Origin: an uncultured Alistipes sp.
Lineage (GTDB): Bacteria; Bacteroidota; Bacteroidia; Bacteroidales; Rikenellaceae
Direction of reading: 5' to 3'
Assembly (NCBI GenBank): GCA_910584485.1
Contig: CAJUAV010000003.1
Span: 171,315 to 235,314 of the forward strand
DNA: 64,000 nucleotides
In this document: positions 59,648 to 64,000 of the stretch, piece after piece
Layout: every line of letters begins with the position of its first letter
Numbering within the stretch: the first letter of the stretch is position 1
Notes under the pieces: model-generated
The model's database searches: none
Told to the model about the DNA's origin: nothing
The model's input: only the letters and a program-made list of their open reading frames with translations
Translations under genes and position numbers: made by a program

Positions 59648-60286
59648 ATGCAACCCGTCCGTATCGTACTGGTCGACGACCACGCCCTTTTCCGCAGCGG
59701 CCTGCGCGGGCTGCTCGAACGCGGCACCGCGTGGCGCGTCGTCGCCGAGGCGGCGAGCGGCGAAGCCTTCCTCGAACTCGTGCAGGGGCTCGACGCCGAC
59801 CTCGTCTTCATGGATTTCGCCCTGCCCGGTATCGACGGGGCGCGCACGACCGAGCTGGCGCTGGCGCGCCGCCCCGACCTGCGTTTCATCACCCTCTCGA
59901 TGTTCGGCGAGGAGAGCTACTACTCGCGCATGGTGAAGGCGGGGGCCCGCGGCTTCCTGCTCAAGGACTCGGCCATCGACGAGGTGTGCGAGGCGGTCGA
60001 GACGGTGATGGCGGGGGGCAGCTACTTCTCGCCCCTTTTGATGGAGCGCCTCGCGCGCCACATGCAGACGCGCACCGCCGCGGACGACGAACCCCTTTCG
60101 ACGCGCGAGCGGGAGATCCTCGTGGCGATCTGCCGCGGCCTCTCGAACCAGGAGATCGCCGACGAGCTCTTCATTTCGAAGCGCACGGTCGACAAGCACC
60201 GCGCCAACATCCTCGAGAAGACGGGGAGCAAGAACACCGCCGCGCTGGTCGTCTACGCCATCCGCACGGGGATCGTCGAGGTCTGA
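59648..60286 (+). CDS. NarL/LuxR-family response regulator
   Basis: 212 aa. Receiver domain: acidic pair Asp10-Asp11, phospho-acceptor Asp56 in VFMDFALPG, Thr/Ser in FITLSMFG and Lys in GFLLKDSA. C-terminal LuxR helix-turn-helix (about 148-205): LSTREREILVAICRGLSNQE, then IADELFISKRTVDKHRANIL. The start MQPVRIVLVDDH is standard. Likely regulates its own operon, including the two genes just downstream (inference). Confidence 0.94.
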   Translation: MQPVRIVLVDDHALFRSGLRGLLERGTAWRVVAEAASGEAFLELVQGLDADLVFMDFALPGIDGARTTELALARRPDLRFITLSMFGEESYYSRMVKAGARGFLLKDSAIDEVCEAVETVMAGGSYFSPLLMERLARHMQTRTAADDEPLSTREREILVAICRGLSNQEIADELFISKRTVDKHRANILEKTGSKNTAALVVYAIRTGIVEV

Positions 60287-60306
60287 CCGTGCCCTCTTCA
60301 TCGCCT

Positions 60307-61518
60307 ATGACCCGAACTGTGAATACCCGTTTCGATGTCCGCGCGGCCAACCGCTGCCAGCAGGTCGACCTGTGCGACTTTTGCAGCCTTCCGCGCGACG
60401 AGGTGCGCGATCTGGCCCTCGACAAACTCGTTCTCGAACTCTGCAACCACTACGAACAGCTCACGCTGGCCGCATTCGACGGCTACGACGGCAAGTCGGG
60501 CTATTGCGGCGTCCACGCCCCCGCCTGCCTCACGGTCGACCTGGGGGCCCTCGCCGCGGGCGAGGAGCGCGACGTGGGCCTGATCCGCCTGCTGCTCTTC
60601 GATTCGGTCGTCGACAACAACCACGGCGACCGCGAGCGTCTCTACTACTACCGCGTGCTCGTCGCCGAGGATTTCGCGACGGAGCGGCGCGACAAGGATG
60701 CCTGGGAGTGGCGCGTGGTGGCCGACCTCACGCGCTGCGGCACGCGCAACTGGCAGTTCATCCGTATCCCGGGCGGGCTGCGGCGCGTCCGCTACATCCG
60801 CATCCACTGCGTCGGGAGCCTCAAGAACAGCGGGTTCCACATCGTGCGGCTGGGCGCCTATGCGGAGCGGGTCGCCGCGGCGGTCGACTACGGCCGCCTG
60901 ATGGAGCACCTGCGCCGCGATCCCGCGGTCCCCGCGCCCGACGGCACGCTGCGGCCGATCGACCCCTGCGGCAAGGCGCAGTACGTCTGCGTCGAAGGGA
61001 GTCCCGAGATCGAGGTGGGGGACGGCTTCCCCCTCTCGAAGCGCATCTACGACACGATGAACTTCGTGCAGCTCATCGCCGACCGCGACGCCCGCATCCG
61101 CCGGATCCTCGACGAAGCCCGCCGCACCATCCGCGACAAGGGCCGCCTTCGCGACGATGCCCGCCGCGGCGGGGCGGCCGAAGCCTCCTCGGCGCAGGGG
61201 ATGACCTTCGAGATCGAGGCGCGCCACCTCGAGGGGATCAACACGACCATTTCGAAGAAGATCGAGGCGTTCCGCTGCGGCGAGCACGGCGATCGGGTCC
61301 GCCTCGACTGGCGCAGCATCTACCAGATCCTCGCCAGCATCGCCGACGACATCGCGATCGTCGAACAGGACCCCAAGAACATGGAGCGCGTGGTGCTCGA
61401 CCCCGTGAACGGACAGCTCGACGAGGGCTACCGCCAGGACCGCTCGTCGTTCGTCTGGTCCGTCGTCGCGATGGTGCTGCCCTACCTGCTGGGTCTCCTC
61501 GTCCACCGTTTCTTCTGA
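60307..61518 (+). CDS. Tail-anchored Cys-rich protein with discoidin-like domain, paralogue A
   Basis: 403 aa, not recognised as a named family. No signal peptide. N-terminal Cys cluster (Cys17, Cys23, Cys26, Cys46, then Cys67, Cys74). Residues about 74-190 look like a galactose-binding/F5-8-type-C sandwich: ACLTVDLG, YYYRVLVAEDF, WEWRVVADLT, RVRYIRIHCVGS and FHIVRLGAYAERV. Residues 240-375 are helical and charged. Residues 382-400 are one hydrophobic helix at the extreme C-terminus, a tail anchor, placing the body in the cytoplasm. It starts 20 bp after the response regulator. Confidence 0.75.
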   Translation: MTRTVNTRFDVRAANRCQQVDLCDFCSLPRDEVRDLALDKLVLELCNHYEQLTLAAFDGYDGKSGYCGVHAPACLTVDLGALAAGEERDVGLIRLLLFDSVVDNNHGDRERLYYYRVLVAEDFATERRDKDAWEWRVVADLTRCGTRNWQFIRIPGGLRRVRYIRIHCVGSLKNSGFHIVRLGAYAERVAAAVDYGRLMEHLRRDPAVPAPDGTLRPIDPCGKAQYVCVEGSPEIEVGDGFPLSKRIYDTMNFVQLIADRDARIRRILDEARRTIRDKGRLRDDARRGGAAEASSAQGMTFEIEARHLEGINTTISKKIEAFRCGEHGDRVRLDWRSIYQILASIADDIAIVEQDPKNMERVVLDPVNGQLDEGYRQDRSSFVWSVVAMVLPYLLGLLVHRFF

Positions 61519-61530
61519 TTCCGCCGCCCC

Positions 61531-62757
61531 ATGAAAACCGCGAAAACGACCTCCGCGTGCCCCCGTCAGACGGACCCGCACGAATTCAACAAGGCGATCT
61601 GCGACCTGATCTGTCCCCGCGACAAGCGCGACTGCCCCGACTACAACCACAACCTGATGCTCGCCCGACGGGGCGACGAGGGGCTGCCGATGCTCGTCGT
61701 CGAGCGCCCCTGCCCGCGGGTGTGGCCCGAGGGCACGCCCCTCGCGGGGCGCTCCTACAACGAAGAGTGCTACGACGATACGATCGACGTCATCCGCTGC
61801 AAGAGCTGCCCCGACCGCATCGACTGCCGCCGCATCCTCTCGCCGAAGATCGTCACCTCGCCGCTGGTCGACGACCGGCGGCGCGAAACGCTGAACTACT
61901 CCGAGTTCAGCGGCTGCACGACGGTCGTCGCCCCCAACGCCCTGACCTTCGACCTGAAGCAGAATGACCCCGAAGGGACGACGCTGCACACCGTGCAGAC
62001 GATCCAGTTCCTGCTGTGGGACAACCGCGGCTGCGACAAGCGCGAGGCGTGCGACGTGGCGGTCCGCTACCGCCTGCTGGTCTCCGATTTCGAGGGGGAC
62101 CTGGCGGTGGACGAACGGACGGAGCGCGTCGTTGCGACCGACGGGCGGACGGTGCGCTGGCACGTCCTCTACGACACGCTGCGCGCGAGCTACAACGGCT
62201 GGCAGGTCTTCCACCTCGAACGGCCGCTGCGCATCCGCTACATCCGTCTCTGGTTCGTCGGGAGCTCCGACGAGACGCGCCGCTGCAACATCGTGCGGCT
62301 GGGCGCCTACTCGAAACGGCTCGTCGGCTACCCCTTCTACAACTACCTGCCGACGCTCGAGCGGAGCATCGAGGCTCCCGCGACGCTCTGCGCCGACGCG
62401 GCCGAAGAGGAGGAGCGGATCGAAGAGGCGTCGATGGCCCACTCGATCGCCAAATTCCCCGAGGCGCTTCACGCGAAGATCCTCGAAAAGCGGCTCGAGG
62501 CGGAGCAGGCGCTGGAACAGAGCCCCTATCGGGAGCTGGAGGAGATCAAGGTGGAGCTGCTGAAGGATTTCTCGACCGACCTGGAGATCGCCATCGGGGA
62601 GCTGCGCCAGCACGACCGCCACGTCTACCGCGTCAAGCACAAGATCTTCCGCAAGACGACGGAGCTGCTGCGCAACTCGGACCGCCTCAAGCTCATTTCG
62701 ATCCTCTTTACGGTGATCGGCCTTATCGGCGCCCTCGTCGAAATCTTCCTTCGATAG
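61531..62757 (+). CDS. Tail-anchored Cys-rich protein with discoidin-like domain, paralogue B
   Basis: 408 aa relative of the preceding gene. It shares the order Cys cluster, sandwich, helical region and C-terminal membrane helix (386-408). The Cys set is larger: Cys10, Cys24, Cys28, Cys35, Cys61, Cys80, then CKSCPDRIDC (Cys90, 93, 99). Core motifs parallel paralogue A: ALTFDLKQND, VRYRLLVSDFEGD, RIRYIRLWFVGSS and CNIVRLGAYSKRL. Residues 290-385 are a probable coiled coil. The Cys set could bind zinc or an iron-sulfur cluster. 12 bp after paralogue A; a hairpin ends the operon at 62776-62808. Confidence 0.75.
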   Translation: MKTAKTTSACPRQTDPHEFNKAICDLICPRDKRDCPDYNHNLMLARRGDEGLPMLVVERPCPRVWPEGTPLAGRSYNEECYDDTIDVIRCKSCPDRIDCRRILSPKIVTSPLVDDRRRETLNYSEFSGCTTVVAPNALTFDLKQNDPEGTTLHTVQTIQFLLWDNRGCDKREACDVAVRYRLLVSDFEGDLAVDERTERVVATDGRTVRWHVLYDTLRASYNGWQVFHLERPLRIRYIRLWFVGSSDETRRCNIVRLGAYSKRLVGYPFYNYLPTLERSIEAPATLCADAAEEEERIEEASMAHSIAKFPEALHAKILEKRLEAEQALEQSPYRELEEIKVELLKDFSTDLEIAIGELRQHDRHVYRVKHKIFRKTTELLRNSDRLKLISILFTVIGLIGALVEIFLR

Positions 62758-62775
62758 GGCGACCGACCGAAACGC

Positions 62776-62808
62776 GACCGCCGCTGCCTGTTCGGGGCAG
62801 CGGCGGTC
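62776..62808. terminator. Strong hairpin between convergent genes
   Basis: Perfect 13-bp arms GACCGCCGCTGCC (62776-62788) and GGCAGCGGCGGTC (62796-62808), loop 7 nt. T-runs are short on both strands. It separates the two-component operon from tdk. Confidence 0.72.
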
Positions 62809-62851
62809 GGTCGTTTCGTCGGGGTCGCGTCGCGTTTCGTCGGCGGTCGGG

Positions 62852-63427
62852 CTATTTCTGTTCGGCGCGGCGCAGTTCGTTGAAGCAGTGGCGGCAGATC
62901 GGCTCGTAGCTGTCCTGGGCCCCGAGCATCACCTGCTTCTCGTCGCTCGTGAGGCGGTGCGAGTGGTGGGCGAGGTTGCCGCAGCGGACGCAGATCGCGT
63001 GCACCTTCGTCACGTATTCGGCCGTCGCCATGAGGGCGGGCATCGGCCCGAAGGGTTTGCCCGTGTAGTCCATGTCGAGCCCCGCGACGATTACGCGGAT
63101 GCCGCCGTCGGCCAGCTTGCGGCACACCTCGACGAGGCTTTCGTCGAAGAACTGCGCCTCGTCGATGCCCACCACGTCGACGTCCGAAGCCAGCAGCAGG
63201 ATGTTCTGCGGCGACTCGACGGGGGTCGAGCGGATGGCGTTCGCGTCGTGCGAAACGACCTGTTCTTCCGAGTAGCGGACGTCGATCTTCGGCTTGAAGA
63301 TTTCGACGCGCAGGTGGGCGAACTGGGCCCGTTTGAGGCGGCGGATGAGCTCTTCGGTCTTGCCCGAAAACATTGAGCCGCAGACGACCTCGATCCACCC
63401 TTTTCGATTGGTATTTTCCAGGAACAT
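62852..63427 (-). CDS. tdk: Thymidine kinase
   Basis: 191 aa salvage enzyme phosphorylating thymidine. P-loop GSMFSGKTEELIRRL (about residues 17-31), DEAQFFDESLV with the catalytic Glu, the lasso region GLDMDYTGKPFGPM, and four zinc Cys in CVRCGN and CRHC, as in type II kinases. The frame extends upstream into the tandem repeats, but the promoter at 63476-63483 and the normal N-terminus MFLENTNRKGWIEVVCGS fix the start at 63427. Confidence 0.96.
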   Translation of the reverse strand: MFLENTNRKGWIEVVCGSMFSGKTEELIRRLKRAQFAHLRVEIFKPKIDVRYSEEQVVSHDANAIRSTPVESPQNILLLASDVDVVGIDEAQFFDESLVEVCRKLADGGIRVIVAGLDMDYTGKPFGPMPALMATAEYVTKVHAICVRCGNLAHHSHRLTSDEKQVMLGAQDSYEPICRHCFNELRRAEQK

Positions 63428-63475
63428 AATTGATTGCTCTTTTTTCGGCCGCAGCGGATCCGCGGACGGGGAGTA

Positions 63476-63507
63476 CAAAGATAAGCATAAGCGAGGGCAA
63501 AAGCAAG
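63476..63507 (-). promoter_or_regulatory. Promoter for tdk, reaching into the first tandem-repeat unit
   Basis: Minus strand: -7 element TATCTTTG (complement of 63476-63483) and a possible -33 CTTG (complement of 63504-63507) 20 bp upstream. The -33 half lies inside the first 71-bp repeat. Leader to the ATG is about 45 nt. Confidence 0.7.
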
Positions 63508-63757
63508 CTTGCTTGCGTTTTGCCGAGCGAGCGCATCTTCGGCGCAGCCAAAGACGAAAAGTCGAGGGCAAAAGCAAGCTTGCTTGCGTTTTGCCGAGCG
63601 AGCGTATCTTCGGCGCAGCCAAAGACGAAAAGCCGAGGGCAAAAGCAAGCTTGCCTGCGTTTTGCCGAGCGAGCGTATCTTCGGCGCAGCCAAAGACGAA
63701 AAGCCGAGGGCAAAAGCAAGCTTGCCTGCATTTTGCCGAGCGGGCGCATTCGGGCGT
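63493..63757. repeat. 71-bp tandem repeat, about 3.6 copies
   Basis: Units begin with GAGGGCAAAAGCAAGC at 63493, 63564, 63635 and 63706, an exact period of 71 bp. The last unit is partial and decayed. Each unit contains the palindrome AAGCAAGCTTGCTT (or a one-base variant) and GCATCTTCGGCGCAGCC or a near copy. Differences between units are single bases. Spurious open frames repeat LGKTQASLLLPS-like peptides. No spacers vary, so it is not a CRISPR array. Confidence 0.9.
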
Positions 63758-64000
63758 ATTTCGGGCGGAGCCGAGGTCGGGATCGGAACGGGATCGGGTC
63801 GGGCGGGCTGTCGGACGGATGGGAGCGGTCGCAGGCGGTGTGCCGCAGGAGCGACCGAAAAGGCGGTGAAACGACCGGCGACAGCGGCGGCCGAAGCGGC
63901 CTTTCGGTGAACGGAAACGGTTGAAAAACAGTCGGATGATGCGATTTCGCGAGGGAGGGCCTTCTCGTCGGCCGATTTGCGTAAATCTCTGTAAAAGAGA
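63758..64000. other. Non-coding end of window
   Basis: No gene supported. The sequence is GC-rich with short direct repeats (GGATCGGAACGGGATCGGGTC type) to about 63810, then ordinary sequence. The last 40 bases turn AT-richer (GATTTGCGTAAATCTCTG), possibly the start of a promoter for a gene outside the window. Confidence 0.5.

Noticed and set aside
60298..62640. 780-codon minus-strand frame opposite the two tail-anchored proteins
   Set aside because: It is a GC-driven shadow. The plus-strand products have consistent paralogous motifs and terminal membrane helices, the minus product has none.
63428..63693. N-terminal extensions of tdk and repeated LGKTQASLLLPS-like peptides
   Set aside because: They are translations of the 71-bp tandem repeat and lie upstream of the tdk promoter.
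63493..63757. CRISPR array
   Set aside because: The 71-bp units are contiguous and nearly identical with no variable spacers, and no cas gene is present.

Overview
The window looks like a chromosome segment from a high-GC member of the Bacteroidota, most likely a gut Rikenellaceae such as Alistipes. This is an inference from content. Supporting signs are promoters of the TTTG / TAnnTTTG type, the near absence of Shine-Dalgarno sites, a GldE homologue, a DUF3098 gene beside ftsX, a DUF4465 surface-lipoprotein gene behind a cobalamin riboswitch, a GH95 fucosidase, and a str-S10-spc-alpha cluster without tuf. No 16S rRNA, tRNA, CRISPR array, prophage or insertion sequence was seen.

Layout. 1-3.2 kb (+): the 3' end of lnt, folC and an alkylation-repeat protein. 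3.2-16 kb (-): dnaB, comM, then the distal half of a division/cell-wall cluster, murG-murC-ftsQ-ftsA-ftsZ, followed by gldE and a phosphopantetheinyl transferase. 16.6-25.5 kb (-): leuS, an esterase, prfA, a small TonB-like protein, xseA, a second esterase, xseB and a methyltransferase. 25.6-28 kb: a tiny membrane ORF and a secreted WG/Sel1-repeat protein. 28.3-47.9 kb (+): rpsL to rplQ, 33 genes for ribosomal proteins, EF-G, SecY, Map, IF1 and RpoA. This cluster is split after rpsN by 1.33 kb of non-coding repeats with a terminator at one end and a new promoter at the other. 48-54.6 kb: an esterase, a cobalamin riboswitch with an attenuator ahead of a BtuH-like lipoprotein, an ion antiporter, a lipocalin and a radical SAM protein. 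54.8-58.5 kb (-): ftsX, DUF3098 and a GH95 fucosidase. 58.6-62.8 kb (+): histidine kinase, response regulator and two unfamiliar tail-anchored paralogues. 62.9-64 kb: tdk and a 71-bp tandem repeat.

Two things stand out. First, many intergenic gaps carry a dispersed family of palindromic elements of about 90 bp. Each has a short terminal hairpin joined to a larger bulged hairpin. The arms change between copies while staying complementary, which argues for selection on structure. These elements explain most of the long non-coding gaps, including the one that splits the ribosomal operon. Second, the two-component system at 58.6-60.3 kb is followed within 12-20 bp by two paralogous Cys-rich proteins, each with a discoidin-like core and a C-terminal membrane anchor. 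I recognise no described system with this make-up.
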